In this document: in pieces, positions 18,154-26,928 of the stretch
How the letters are laid out: each line of letters begins with the position of its first letter
How positions within the stretch are numbered: the first letter of the stretch is position 1
From: Hydrogenobacter thermophilus TK-6
GTDB taxonomy: Bacteria > Aquificota > Aquificia > Aquificales > Aquificaceae
DNA length: 64,000 bases
Direction: 5' to 3'
Assembly: GCF_000010785.1 (NCBI RefSeq)
Contig: NC_013799.1
Coordinates: forward strand, 186,001-250,000
Program-made: the position numbers and the translations under genes
The notes under the pieces: generated by a model
The model's database searches: none
What the model was told of the DNA's origin: nothing
Seen by the model: the letters and a program-made list of their open reading frames with translations, nothing else

Positions 18154-19188
18154 ATGGAAAGAAGGTGGAAGATAGGAACGCCATACCTCAACGACAGCAC
18201 AAGAATCATAGTTATGGGGATAACAGGAAGGGAAGCATCCCAAGTGGTGGCAGAGTCAGAGGCACTTTACCCCGGCTTTGTGGTAGCAGGAGTGACACCC
18301 GGTAAAGGAGGGTCAGAAGTTGCCGGTGTCCCAGTTTACAATACGGTAAGAGAGGCACAAGAGAGGCATCCAGAGATAAATACGGGAATAGTTTATGTGC
18401 CACCTGCATCTGTAAAAGACGCAGTTATAGAGCTTATAGATGCCGGCATTGGCGTCATATTTATAATAACGGAACATGTACCCATAAGGGACACGGTTTA
18501 CTTTTACCACTATGCAAAGGAGAGAGGCACCATCATAGTAGGTCCTACCTCGTTGGGATGTATAATACCGAAGATACCTGCCAGGATAGGTGCCATAGGT
18601 GGAAAAGACCCATCGGTGGCTTACGCTGATGGAGGGCTGGTGATACTTTCCAAATCGGGCGGACTTACCACCACAACAGCAGAGATGTTCAAAAGGAGGG
18701 GTTGGGGTGTTTATATGGCTTTAGCACTTGGAGGGGATGTCATATCTTGTACCACATTTGCAGATGCCATAGAGAATTTAGCGGATGATCCTAATGTGAA
18801 GGGCGTTATCATACAGGGTGAGGTGGGAGGATCATACGAAGAGCAAGCTGCCGAGACCATACTCAGACTCTGGAAGGAAGGCAGATGGAACAAGCCTGTT
18901 GCGGCCTTTGTAGCAGGAAGATTCCAAGAGAGCTTGGAGGGGGTTTCCTTCGGGCATGCAGGTGCCATAGTGGAAAGGGGCAAAGGAAAAGCCACTGACA
19001 AAATAAGAGCTTTTAACGAGGTGGGTAAGATAACGGGATTGGTAAAAGTTGCAGAATTCTATCACGACCTTGTACACTGCATAGAGGAGCTAGGTGTCCC
19101 CAGAGACTTTGAAGACAGCACACCGGAAGGAAAAGTAAAACCCCTTTACTCTACCATCAACGAGGAGAACTGCCAATTTAAGGCTTAA
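18154..19188 (+). CDS. ccsB: SucD-like CoA ligase alpha subunit, probable citryl-CoA synthetase small subunit CcsB
   Basis: A 344-residue ADP-forming acyl-CoA ligase alpha subunit. It shows the CoA-binding start (IIVMGITGREASQ), VIFIITEHVPIRDT, GPTSLGCIIP, LSKSGGLTTTTAEM, and the phosphohistidine motif SFGHAGAIVE with His268. SucD proteins are usually about 290-305 residues; the extra C-terminal 40 and the predicted mass near 37 kDa agree with CcsB of Hydrogenobacter thermophilus. There CcsAB makes citryl-CoA in the reductive TCA cycle and citryl-CoA lyase then splits it. No beta subunit gene is adjacent, as expected for CcsB, since SucC and SucD are normally paired. It could still be a divergent SucD. 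Confidence 0.78.
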   Translation: MERRWKIGTPYLNDSTRIIVMGITGREASQVVAESEALYPGFVVAGVTPGKGGSEVAGVPVYNTVREAQERHPEINTGIVYVPPASVKDAVIELIDAGIGVIFIITEHVPIRDTVYFYHYAKERGTIIVGPTSLGCIIPKIPARIGAIGGKDPSVAYADGGLVILSKSGGLTTTTAEMFKRRGWGVYMALALGGDVISCTTFADAIENLADDPNVKGVIIQGEVGGSYEEQAAETILRLWKEGRWNKPVAAFVAGRFQESLEGVSFGHAGAIVERGKGKATDKIRAFNEVGKITGLVKVAEFYHDLVHCIEELGVPRDFEDSTPEGKVKPLYSTINEENCQFKA

Positions 19189-19198
19189 CTTACTTTTG

Positions 19199-21688
19199 AT
19201 GGAAGTTGACCTGAAGAAAGGTACGGTGGTCCCAAGGCTGAGGGAAAGGGGTAAAACTGCCCTAATACACAAAGCTAAAAGCATCACCTACAGAGAGCTG
19301 ATAGAAAATATAAAATCCTTCGCTTACCTTTTGGATGTAGCGCCAGGAGATAAGGTTGCCATAATTTCAGAAAACCGCCCCGAGTGGGTCTATGCCTTAT
19401 TTGCTGTGTGGCAAAGAGGAGCTATAGCAGTTCCCATAGACTTTATGTCATCACCTCAAGAAATTGAATACATCTTAAAAGAGACAGAACCCTCTGCCAT
19501 TTTCTTCTCGCAAAGCACCCGTGCCCACCTGCTTAAAGCCCTTGAGAACTCAGATAAATTTCCCCAGCTTTTTGAATTTGACAGCATAGCTCTGCCCGAG
19601 AAAAAGCTTGAACACTTTTTTCAGCTAAGTCTTCACGATACAGCTCTTATTCTCTATACCTCTGGAACCACAGGAGAGCCAAAAGGTGTGATGCTAAGCT
19701 TTAAAAACCTTCTCTCTAACATAAAAGCAATAGAAAAACTCCAGATAGCCACTGAAAGAGATATAACTCTTGCCTTGCTACCCTTTCATCACTCTTACCC
19801 CCTTATGGTAACCTTGCTGGTGCCTCTTTATATAGGTGCAACGGTGGTTTTTTTGGAAAAGCTCAGCTCAGAGGAGCTTATAAAGGCTTTAAAGGATTAT
19901 AAAGTAACCATCTTGGTGGGAGTCCCAAGGCTTTACCAGCTTATGCAAAAGAAAGTGCAAGAGAGAATAAGCACGAACCCTTTAGCGTCAATACTTTTTA
20001 AACTTTCTGCTTATCTACCAAAGGCTTTAAGGAAGTGGCTGTTTTGGAAGGTTCATCAGAGCTTGGGCGGACACATAAGATTTTTGGTAAGCGGAGGTGC
20101 CAAGCTACCTATAGATACAGCTTGCTTTTTTGATAGACTCGGCTTTACCGTCATAGAAGGCTATGGACTTACCGAAACCTCACCCATAGTCTCTTTTAAT
20201 CCTCCTCACAGAGTAAAGCTTGGTTCTGTTGGAGTACCTATAGAGGAAGTGTATGTAAAGATAGCGCAGGATGGTGAGATTATGGTGCGTGGTGTGAATG
20301 TGATGCAAGGCTACTTCAAAAAGCCTCAGGAGACAGAAAAAGCCTTCAAAGATGGCTGGCTTCTCACAGGGGACCTAGGATACATGGACGAAGACGGTTA
20401 TCTTTACATCACGGGCAGGAAGAAGGAGGTCATAGTTCTGGCAGGTGGGAAAAATATAAACCCAGAGGAGATAGAAAACCTTATACTCAGCAAAAGCGAC
20501 CTTATAAAAGAGGTGGGTGTTCTGGAAGTGGATGGCTTTTTGCACGCTCTTATACTTCCTGACATGGAGAAGGCAAAAAAGATGGGTATTCTCAATGTAA
20601 GGGAGTATATAAAGTGGACTGTCCTAGACAGAGTAAACAGGGAGCTTCCCGAGTGGAAGAGAATAACAGGCTTTAAACTCACCAGCAGGGAGCTTCCCAA
20701 AACAAGGCTGGGAAAGATAAGAAGGTTCCTGCTTCCCAGACTATACTCTGAAGAAGAAAAGGTCAAAGAGGAAAAACTGCAAATGCCAAGCACAAAAGAG
20801 TGGGAAGTGCTTTCTGATTACCTGTTTAGGCTATCTGGCAGGAAGGTAAGCCCTTCGGACCACATTGAGATAGACTTAGGTCTTGATTCTCTCGCAAAGG
20901 TTGAGCTCATAAGCTTCATAGAGAGCGCTTTCGGTGTGAAGATTGATGAGGAGGAGCTTTTAAGTCATAGCCTAATCCATGAGCTTGTAAGTCTCATCTC
21001 GGAAAAAAAGGAAAAAATTGAAATAGCTCAAGTGGATTGGGGAACAATCCTCAGGTCCGCACCACCTTACAGGCTGGAGCACTACCCTCTTGTCTTTGGA
21101 TTGGGACGCTTGCTTTTGCTTCTCTTTTTCAAGTTTTATAACAGGCTGGAGGTGAAAAACTCGGAGTATCTTCCCAATCCCCCCTTCATTTTGGCATCCA
21201 ATCATGCCAGCTATCTTGATGGTTTTGTACTGGCTGCATCTCTGCCCCATAGCATGGCTCAAAACACTTACTTTTTGGGAGAAGAGGCTTACTTTAGAAA
21301 TCCTATTACATCCACTTTTGGAAGATTGGCACATGTTATCACAGTGAATTTGGACAAAAAGCTCAAAGAGTCTCTCCAGAAAACTGCATGGGCTTTGAGG
21401 CTTGGAAAGGCTGTAGTTATATTCCCCGAAGGTGCAAGAACTCGCGATGGCAAACTCTTACCCTTTAAAAAGGGCTTTGCAGTGCTAAGCAAGGAGCTAA
21501 ATGTTCCTGTCTTGCCTGTTGCTCTGGTGGGAACCTATGACTCCATGTCTCTTAGAGACAGATTCCCAAAGCCTAAGAAGATAAAGGTTATTTTTGGAAA
21601 GCCCATACATCCAGAAGGCAGGTCCTACGAGCAGATAGTAGAAGAGACCAGAAGGAGCATAGAAGAGTTGATGAGGGAAGGCAGATGA
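19199..21688 (+). CDS. Fusion of acyl-activating enzyme, acyl carrier domain and PlsC-like acyltransferase
   Basis: An 829-residue three-part protein. Residues 1-510 are an AMP-forming acyl-CoA/acyl-ACP synthetase with LILYTSGTTGEPKGVM, GYGLTETSPIVSFNPP and the LLTGDLGYMDEDGYLYITGR segment in pieces. Around residue 560 is a carrier domain with the phosphopantetheine attachment LGLDSLAKVEL. The last ~220 residues are a glycerolipid acyltransferase with the catalytic NHASYLDG (HxxxxD) and FPEGARTRDG motifs. It may activate free fatty acids, hold them on its own carrier, and pass them to a lysophospholipid or glycerol phosphate at the membrane. E. coli Aas fuses the same two activities in the opposite order. 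The thioesterase and MFS genes overlap downstream. Confidence 0.9.
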   Translation: MEVDLKKGTVVPRLRERGKTALIHKAKSITYRELIENIKSFAYLLDVAPGDKVAIISENRPEWVYALFAVWQRGAIAVPIDFMSSPQEIEYILKETEPSAIFFSQSTRAHLLKALENSDKFPQLFEFDSIALPEKKLEHFFQLSLHDTALILYTSGTTGEPKGVMLSFKNLLSNIKAIEKLQIATERDITLALLPFHHSYPLMVTLLVPLYIGATVVFLEKLSSEELIKALKDYKVTILVGVPRLYQLMQKKVQERISTNPLASILFKLSAYLPKALRKWLFWKVHQSLGGHIRFLVSGGAKLPIDTACFFDRLGFTVIEGYGLTETSPIVSFNPPHRVKLGSVGVPIEEVYVKIAQDGEIMVRGVNVMQGYFKKPQETEKAFKDGWLLTGDLGYMDEDGYLYITGRKKEVIVLAGGKNINPEEIENLILSKSDLIKEVGVLEVDGFLHALILPDMEKAKKMGILNVREYIKWTVLDRVNRELPEWKRITGFKLTSRELPKTRLGKIRRFLLPRLYSEEEKVKEEKLQMPSTKEWEVLSDYLFRLSGRKVSPSDHIEIDLGLDSLAKVELISFIESAFGVKIDEEELLSHSLIHELVSLISEKKEKIEIAQVDWGTILRSAPPYRLEHYPLVFGLGRLLLLLFFKFYNRLEVKNSEYLPNPPFILASNHASYLDGFVLAASLPHSMAQNTYFLGEEAYFRNPITSTFGRLAHVITVNLDKKLKESLQKTAWALRLGKAVVIFPEGARTRDGKLLPFKKGFAVLSKELNVPVLPVALVGTYDSMSLRDRFPKPKKIKVIFGKPIHPEGRSYEQIVEETRRSIEELMREGR

Positions 21689-22086
21689 AGCACACATATG
21701 TAAGGAGGGTACAGTTTTATGAAACGGATGCTCAGGGCATCGTACACCACTCTAACTATTTTAAATACTTTGAGGAGGCAAGGGGGGATCTTCTTCGCAG
21801 TGTAGGACTTGCTTATTCTCAGCTCAGAAAGGAGGGCTACGAAGTTGTACTTTTGGAAGCCTTCTGCAAGTATAAAAAACCCCTTGTTTATGATGAGGAG
21901 GTGCACATAGAAGTCTCTCTCACACACATGGATAGGTTTACCTTCTCCTTTGATTACAGGGTGGTTGTCCAGAGAGAGCTTAGAGCTACAGCTTATACCA
22001 AGCACTGCCTTCTCAAAAACTCAAAGCTATACTCTATTCCTGATAAAATAAAGGAAGTTTTGACCTATGGAAGAAAAGACACTTAA
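21685..22086 (+). CDS. YbgC-type 4-hydroxybenzoyl-CoA thioesterase family protein
   Basis: A 133-residue hot-dog-fold acyl-CoA thioesterase. The N-terminal motif VQFYETDAQGIVHHSNYFKY holds the catalytic aspartate (Asp16) of the 4HBT/YbgC group, and the rest (EEARGDLLRS, YDEEVHIEVSL) follows family pattern. It overlaps the upstream fusion gene by four bases (ATGA) and the MFS gene by 20 bases, so all three are probably translated together. A role in hydrolysing or proofreading acyl-CoA or acyl-ACP made by the upstream protein is inferred from position. Confidence 0.88.
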   Translation: MKHTYVRRVQFYETDAQGIVHHSNYFKYFEEARGDLLRSVGLAYSQLRKEGYEVVLLEAFCKYKKPLVYDEEVHIEVSLTHMDRFTFSFDYRVVVQRELRATAYTKHCLLKNSKLYSIPDKIKEVLTYGRKDT

Positions 22087-23245
22087 AAAGAGAGCTTACA
22101 GAATAGTTCTCCTTTTTGGAATAGTTAGCCTTCTTGCAGACCTGACTTACGAAGGAGCCAGGTCTATCGTAGGTCCTTACATGTCTCTGCTCGGGGCTTC
22201 GGCTTTTGCGGTGAGTTTTATTGCTGGTTTGGGTGAGTTTGTAGGGTATGCTCTGAGACTGGTCTTTGGCTATTTGGCAGACAGAACGAGACTTTACTGG
22301 GGTATTACCATAACGGGCTATCTTATAAACCTATTTTCTGTGCCGCTGTTGGCTCTGGCTCCCAGTTGGCAGTGGGCAGGTTTTCTACTTCTTTTGGAAA
22401 GGATGGGAAAATCTGTAAGAGCGCCATCAAGGGATGCTCTTCTTTCCTTTGCTACCAAAAGGATGGGACACGGTTTAGGTTTTGGCGTGCATGAGTTTTT
22501 TGATCAGATAGGTGCTTTATCGGGTCCACTTTTGGTAAGTGCTGTTATGTTCCTTACTGGAAATTACCGCCTTGCCTTTGCTCTTCTGGGTGTTCCTGCC
22601 TTCATGGCTCTTCTGACACTCATATACACTAGAATAAGCTACACAGAGAGTGTAAAGAAGGACGCAGAGGAGGAGCGGGATCAGCTAAAATCTACATTTT
22701 TTCTGTATATACTTGCCTCCTCCCTTGTGGCAATGGGCTATGCAGACTTTGCCCTTATGGCTTATCACATCAAAACAAGCGCCCTACTGCCTGATGGCTG
22801 GGTACCTCTCCTTTATGCCGCAGCTATGGGGGTGGATGCCATCTTTGCCTTACTCTTTGGGGTACTATTTGACAGGATAGGTTTTTATGCTCTTATGTTA
22901 GGAGTGCTTCTCGCTTCGCCTTTTTCACTCTTTGCCTTTTCATTAAGTGTTCCAGCCGTGTGTATAGGCATAGCCTTGTGGGGTCTTGGTATGGGCATTC
23001 AGGAGTCCATCATGAGATCAGCCATAGCAAAACTCACCCCACCTCAGGCAAGGGGTAAAGCCTTTGGTATTTTTCATTTCTTTTACGGTCTCTTTTGGTT
23101 CATAGGAAGCGCCATCCTGGGCTATCTTTATCAAGTATCCTTAGCTTATCTTATGACGTTCTCAGTCCTCTGTCAGATCATCTCCTTAGTGCCTCTTTTC
23201 ATCCTCTCTAAGAGGGTCTCCGCCACGTACAGGTCTTCAGGATAA
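22067..23245 (+). CDS. MFS transporter
   Basis: A 392-residue major-facilitator protein with about 12 predicted membrane helices. The first helix pair is joined by LADLTYEGARSIVGPY, and the loop after helix 3 reads GYLADRTRLYWG, a form of the MFS signature. ERMGKSVRAPSRDALLS is another conserved loop. The substrate cannot be told from sequence. Because E. coli pairs Aas with the lysophospholipid transporter LplT, also an MFS protein, a lysolipid transporter is one possibility for this neighbour of the acyl-activating fusion. Its 3' end overlaps convergent ispD by 73 bases. Confidence 0.85.
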   Translation: MEEKTLKKRAYRIVLLFGIVSLLADLTYEGARSIVGPYMSLLGASAFAVSFIAGLGEFVGYALRLVFGYLADRTRLYWGITITGYLINLFSVPLLALAPSWQWAGFLLLLERMGKSVRAPSRDALLSFATKRMGHGLGFGVHEFFDQIGALSGPLLVSAVMFLTGNYRLAFALLGVPAFMALLTLIYTRISYTESVKKDAEEERDQLKSTFFLYILASSLVAMGYADFALMAYHIKTSALLPDGWVPLLYAAAMGVDAIFALLFGVLFDRIGFYALMLGVLLASPFSLFAFSLSVPAVCIGIALWGLGMGIQESIMRSAIAKLTPPQARGKAFGIFHFFYGLFWFIGSAILGYLYQVSLAYLMTFSVLCQIISLVPLFILSKRVSATYRSSG

Positions 23246-23832
23246 GTGATCTTTATGTTCCAGAAAGAGCCTTCCACTACTCCTACCTTAAAGCCGTACC
23301 TTTCCAAAAGAGCAGCATCATCCGTTGCATAAAAGCCTTCATTCCTTGCCTTAAAGTGGCACTCAAGTAGCACCTTTCTAACAAAAGCCTGTGGAGTCTG
23401 GGAAAGCCACACATTGCTCCTGTCTATGGTTTTTATTACCATATGACCTGCCACCTCTTTAAGGGTGTCTCTTGAAGGTACTGCGGTGATCTTTCCGTGA
23501 TAATCATTTAGCTTACAGACTTTTTCAAAGAGTTTAGCATCCGCAAGGGGTCTTGCACAGTCATGAATCACAACTATCTCACCTTTAGCATGTAGCAGGC
23601 CTTCCAGTACCGAATCCTGCCTTTCTTTCCCTCCCTTCACCTTCCGGACGCCCGAAGGCACCTTTACTCTCTCTATGTCTTCCTCTGGAAGCACCAGCAG
23701 AATATCTTCAAACCTGCCTATTACCTTTTCAAGGGAATGAAGATAGATAGGCTTGCCTGCAAGCTCTACAAACTGCTTCTTTCTTCCAAAGCGCCTTCCT
23801 TCCCCCGCAGATAGCAGGATAACGCTGATCAT
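23173..23832 (-). CDS. ispD: IspD, 2-C-methyl-D-erythritol 4-phosphate cytidylyltransferase
   Basis: A 219-residue enzyme that attaches CMP to methylerythritol phosphate in isoprenoid synthesis. It begins VILLSAGEGRRFGRKKQF, the nucleotide-binding Gly/Arg loop with the catalytic Arg and Lys. GGKERQDSVLEGL, VIHDCARPL, PSRDTLKE, WLSQTPQAFV and FYATDDAALLERYGF are all family signatures. The N-terminal methionine is followed immediately by the conserved strand. It overlaps the small gene upstream by 4 bases and the MFS gene tail to tail by 73 bases. Confidence 0.95.
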   Translation of the reverse strand: MISVILLSAGEGRRFGRKKQFVELAGKPIYLHSLEKVIGRFEDILLVLPEEDIERVKVPSGVRKVKGGKERQDSVLEGLLHAKGEIVVIHDCARPLADAKLFEKVCKLNDYHGKITAVPSRDTLKEVAGHMVIKTIDRSNVWLSQTPQAFVRKVLLECHFKARNEGFYATDDAALLERYGFKVGVVEGSFWNIKITYPEDLYVAETLLERMKRGTKEMI

Positions 23833-24179
23833 TCCTCCTTTAATTGCTCTATCATTTCTTTTATCTCTTCCTTCAGCTCTTCAGAGATCTCCTCTTGAGA
23901 TGAAAACACATAATCTCCATCTTTTTCCAGCACCATAGCTATAAGTCTAAGTCCCTTGACCTCTTGTTCCAATGTCTCCCTGGTAGTTCTGTCCAGAAAC
24001 TTCTTTATGGCTTCTCCGTCGGAAAAATCAACCCTTACGTCTACCATCTCCAAAATATTTCCCTCCTTGGCGTAAACATTAAAAACCAAATACTCTCCTC
24101 CATGCAGCTTTTCCTTTAGTCCTTCAAAAAGCTTCTCCACATAACCTCTAACTTGATGTCTTACGCTCATAACCATCAT
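23829..24179 (-). CDS. Small conserved hypothetical protein upstream of ispD
   Basis: A 116-residue protein I do not recognise. It is charged and soluble, with a C-terminal helix very rich in Glu and Lys (EEISEELKEEIKEMIEQLKEE). No catalytic motif, signal peptide or membrane segment is visible. The start is uncertain: ATG codons at 24179, 24176 and 24170 are in frame and none has a clear ribosome site; MSVRHQVRGYVEKLFEGL from 24170 would make a tidy N-terminus. It overlaps ispD by 4 bases and is divergent from the SPOUT methyltransferase gene, with a palindromic site in the gap. Confidence 0.6.
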   Translation of the reverse strand: MMVMSVRHQVRGYVEKLFEGLKEKLHGGEYLVFNVYAKEGNILEMVDVRVDFSDGEAIKKFLDRTTRETLEQEVKGLRLIAMVLEKDGDYVFSSQEEISEELKEEIKEMIEQLKEE

Positions 24180-24204
24180 TTTAAAAACTTACGCGTTTTC
24201 GTTT

Positions 24205-24222
24205 TTATGATGATTATCATAA
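24205..24222. promoter_or_regulatory. Inverted repeat TTATGAT-N4-ATCATAA (Fur- or FNR-like operator candidate)
   Basis: A perfect 7-4-7 inverted repeat in the divergent gap. Its inner core TGAT-N4-ATCA matches the core of CRP/FNR-family sites, and the same bases also match most of a 7-1-7 Fur box. It lies about 30 bases upstream of the TATAAT that precedes the gene at 24267, so it could regulate either neighbour. Confidence 0.45.
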
Positions 24223-24251
24223 TAAAGGTGCGGCCTTCCACGCCTCTTTAG

Positions 24252-24257
24252 TATAAT
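24252..24257 (+). promoter_or_regulatory. -10 box close to the start of the SPOUT methyltransferase gene
   Basis: TATAAT lies nine bases before the ATG at 24267, implying a 5' leader of only about two or three bases. No clear -35 box is present at 17 bases, which fits a promoter needing an activator at the inverted repeat upstream. Confidence 0.5.
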
Positions 24258-24266
24258 AAAAGACTT

Positions 24267-24839
24267 ATGATAAACCAAAATGTTTTTATAGCTCTTCTAC
24301 ACTATCCGGCTTTAGACAGACACGGTAAGATAATAGTCACATCTTTCACGACTATGGACCTTCACGACATTGCAAGACCATCAAGAGCCTACGAGATAAA
24401 CACCTACTACATAGTTCAGCCGGTTGATGGTCAACGCCTTGTGATAAAAAAACAGCTGGATTACTGGCTTTCTGAAGAGGGTAAAAGGACAAATCCCACG
24501 CGGAACGAGATAGTGCAGCTTGTAAAGCTCATGTACACCTTTGAAGAAGTTGTGGAGGATATCACAAATATAAGAGGAAAAAGACCTGTGATAGTGGGGA
24601 CTGATGCAAGAAACTACCCCAACGCGGTGTCTTACGAGTTTTTAAGAAGAGAGATAGAAAATAGAGACAGGGACTTTTTAATAGTTTTTGGAACAGGTTA
24701 TGGCATTCCCCCGGACCTTATGGCTACCTTTGATTATGTGCTTGAACCCATATACGGTGCAGGCGACTGGAATCACCTCTCTGTGAGGAACGCAGTTGCT
24801 ATAATTTTAGATAGACTTTTAAGCAAAAATAGGTGCTAA
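24267..24839 (+). CDS. Predicted SPOUT-class SAM-dependent RNA methyltransferase
   Basis: A 190-residue protein that fits the predicted alpha/beta-knot RNA methyltransferase family often found fused or next to TrmD. Visible are the N-terminal [33 protein letters not shown] (read as pieces), [17 protein letters not shown], and the knot region [14 protein letters not shown] followed by [21 protein letters not shown]. The last two segments resemble the SAM-binding loops of SPOUT enzymes. The RNA target is unknown. It precedes mraY by one base and is probably co-transcribed with it. Confidence 0.75.
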   Translation: MINQNVFIALLHYPALDRHGKIIVTSFTTMDLHDIARPSRAYEINTYYIVQPVDGQRLVIKKQLDYWLSEEGKRTNPTRNEIVQLVKLMYTFEEVVEDITNIRGKRPVIVGTDARNYPNAVSYEFLRREIENRDRDFLIVFGTGYGIPPDLMATFDYVLEPIYGAGDWNHLSVRNAVAIILDRLLSKNRC

Positions 24840-24840
24840 G

Positions 24841-25920
24841 ATGCTTTACCACCTTTCCCTCTGGCTTAAGGATCACTTCTTTGCCTTCAATGTTTTTAAG
24901 TACATTACCTTCAGGTCCCTTTCGGCTGTTATTGTTGCCTTTCTCATAACCCTCATCATCACTCCCATATTCGTAAAGAAGATGAAAGCGCTTCAAAGAC
25001 TCTTTAAAGGATACATAAGAGAGTACACGCCAGAAGGACATCTTACTAAGAGATATATACCCAGTATGGGTGGGTTTGTCATAGTTCTCTCCCTTCTGCT
25101 TTCTTCCCTGCTTCTTATGAGACTTGACCTTGCCTACTTTTGGATCATCACCTTTTGTACATTAAGTTTTGCCTTTATAGGCTTTGCAGATGACTATGTA
25201 AAGCTGAGAAATAAAAAGGGCATATCCGCCAGAGTAAAGCTTACCGCTCAGGTGCTGGTGTCTTTTATCACCGTAATGCTCATACACACTTTCACTGAAG
25301 TGAATACCAAGCTATACTTTCCCCTTTTTAAAGACCTGCAGATAGACCTTGGCATTTTTTACATACCCTTTGCTGTGCTTGTGATCATAGCTACTTCCAA
25401 TGCGGTAAACTTAACGGACGGGCTTGACGGTTTGGCTATAGGACCCGTTATGACTGCAGCTGCTTCGCTTGGTACAGTGTCCTATGTGGTAGGACATTAC
25501 ACCCTGTCTAAGTATCTCAACATACCTTATGTTCCTTATGCTGGAGACCTCACGGTGCTGTGCTTTGCTATAGTGGGTGCTGGTCTTGGCTTTCTGTGGT
25601 TTAATGCTTATCCTGCCCAGCTCTTTATGGGTGATGTGGGTTCCCTCTCGTTGGGCGCAACGCTGGGAGTTATTGCTCTCATATCCAAGTCAGAGCTATT
25701 ACTTCCCATTGCTGGGGGTATATTTGTGTTTGAAACTCTAAGTGTGATCCTTCAAGTGGCTTACTTTAAGCTTACGGGGGGAAAAAGACTCTTCAGAATG
25801 GCTCCTTTCCATCACCACTTAGAACTCTCGGGCATGCCTGAGCCTAAGATAGTGGTAAGAATGTGGATAATCTCCTTGCTCCTTGGCATACTCACCGTAT
25901 CTACCCTCAAGCTGAGATAA
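24841..25920 (+). CDS. mraY: MraY, phospho-N-acetylmuramoyl-pentapeptide transferase
   Basis: A 359-residue integral membrane enzyme that makes lipid I for peptidoglycan. It has about ten helices. Catalytic acids are visible in GFADDYVK (the DD pair), [13 protein letters not shown], and [11 protein letters not shown]. The HHHLE-type motif appears as [15 protein letters not shown], which is diagnostic of MraY over the related WecA. It begins one base after the SPOUT gene and overlaps the convergent nirDL by 14 bases. No other mur/dcw genes are beside it. Confidence 0.97.
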   Translation: MLYHLSLWLKDHFFAFNVFKYITFRSLSAVIVAFLITLIITPIFVKKMKALQRLFKGYIREYTPEGHLTKRYIPSMGGFVIVLSLLLSSLLLMRLDLAYFWIITFCTLSFAFIGFADDYVKLRNKKGISARVKLTAQVLVSFITVMLIHTFTEVNTKLYFPLFKDLQIDLGIFYIPFAVLVIIATSNAVNLTDGLDGLAIGPVMTAAASLGTVSYVVGHYTLSKYLNIPYVPYAGDLTVLCFAIVGAGLGFLWFNAYPAQLFMGDVGSLSLGATLGVIALISKSELLLPIAGGIFVFETLSVILQVAYFKLTGGKRLFRMAPFHHHLELSGMPEPKIVVRMWIISLLLGILTVSTLKLR

Positions 25921-26911
25921 GCTCCTTAAACCATCTCTCAAACTCTTCAGAAAAGTACTTTATCCTGACCTTTTTGAACTCCCTTGTGCTAAAAAGCAGA
26001 GCATACTTACTGAGTGCCTTCTCCCTGCTTATAGTTTCCGCAAGAAGCTTTATCTCCTCCTGCCCCTTCCCGTGCATCATGGCAAAGAGATTGTACCTGA
26101 ACTTTTCGGAAGTTGTCCTCTGATAGCAGTGGGAAACACCTTTAAAGCCTGCTATGTATCTGCCTACCTCTTCTATGGCATCTTCGGGAACTTCCCAGAC
26201 ACTCATGGCATTGGCAACATATCCCGCTCTTCTATGGTAAAGTACCGCGGAAATTCTCCTTAGTACTCCCCTCTCTTTTAGTGCGCTGAGCTTTTCTAAA
26301 AGCTCTTCCTCGGACATGCGAAGCCTTTTGGCATACTCAAGGAAGGGTCTTTCCACAAGAGGAAAGCTTCCCTGCGTAATACTCACTATCCTTTTCTCTT
26401 CCTCTGTAAGAGGAGTATAAGTGTAAACCTTTGTATCAACGCTTTCCTTTTCAGCGGGAGATTCGTAATCAAGCTTCACACCTATCTTAAAGAGCCTTAC
26501 TACTCTTAAAACCAGGTAGTCCTTAACTCTTTCCCTTTCAGCCATCAGTCTTACGACATCTTCAAGCTCCGAAATCTCTGGTGGGACTGCTAAGGTAAAC
26601 CACAGATTAAAGTCATGCGTCCGCTCGTAGTTGTGGCTGACACCCGGGCAGGCATTCACAAAGTTGGCTACCTCCTCCAATTTCTGTCTGTCAACCTTGA
26701 AGGCTATTAAAGCTGAATCATAACCGAGCAGTCTGCTGTCGTATATGGGTGCTATGTGCCTTACTATACCATCTTCTACAAGTTTTTCTATGGTCTTTAG
26801 AAGTTTACCTTCCTCAATGCCAACCTCCTGAGCAAGCACAGAAAAGGGCTCCTTGACTAACGGTATATCCTTCTGTATGATTTTTAGAATCTTGTCAAAT
26901 TCATTTCCCAT
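25907..26911 (-). CDS. nirDL: Fused siroheme decarboxylase NirDL (two AsnC/Lrp-like halves)
   Basis: A 334-residue protein made of two homologous halves, each with a winged-helix head and an AsnC-like core. The haem-binding pattern appears in each half: [18 protein letters not shown] and [18 protein letters not shown]. These contain histidines of the type shown to be essential in the Hydrogenobacter thermophilus enzyme NirDL, which decarboxylates siroheme to didecarboxysiroheme on the way to haem d1. A role in the Ahb alternative haem pathway is also possible, since AhbA/B are homologous. No other nir genes are nearby. It is divergent from an Rrf2 regulator with only 17 bases between the start codons, pointing to joint control. 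Confidence 0.85.
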   Translation of the reverse strand: MGNEFDKILKIIQKDIPLVKEPFSVLAQEVGIEEGKLLKTIEKLVEDGIVRHIAPIYDSRLLGYDSALIAFKVDRQKLEEVANFVNACPGVSHNYERTHDFNLWFTLAVPPEISELEDVVRLMAERERVKDYLVLRVVRLFKIGVKLDYESPAEKESVDTKVYTYTPLTEEEKRIVSITQGSFPLVERPFLEYAKRLRMSEEELLEKLSALKERGVLRRISAVLYHRRAGYVANAMSVWEVPEDAIEEVGRYIAGFKGVSHCYQRTTSEKFRYNLFAMMHGKGQEEIKLLAETISREKALSKYALLFSTREFKKVRIKYFSEEFERWFKELISA

Positions 26912-26919
26912 GCTATAAT
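26892..26919 (+). promoter_or_regulatory. Promoter for the Rrf2 gene, inside the 5' end of nirDL
   Basis: TTGTCA (26892-26897), a 16-base spacer and TATAAT (26914-26919) form a near-consensus promoter. The predicted start of transcription, about 26926, is only some three bases before the ATG, so the mRNA would be essentially leaderless. The -35 lies within the first codons of nirDL. On the minus strand another TATAAT (26917-26922) sits six bases before the nirDL ATG. Confidence 0.7.
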
Positions 26920-26928
26920 TATAACATT

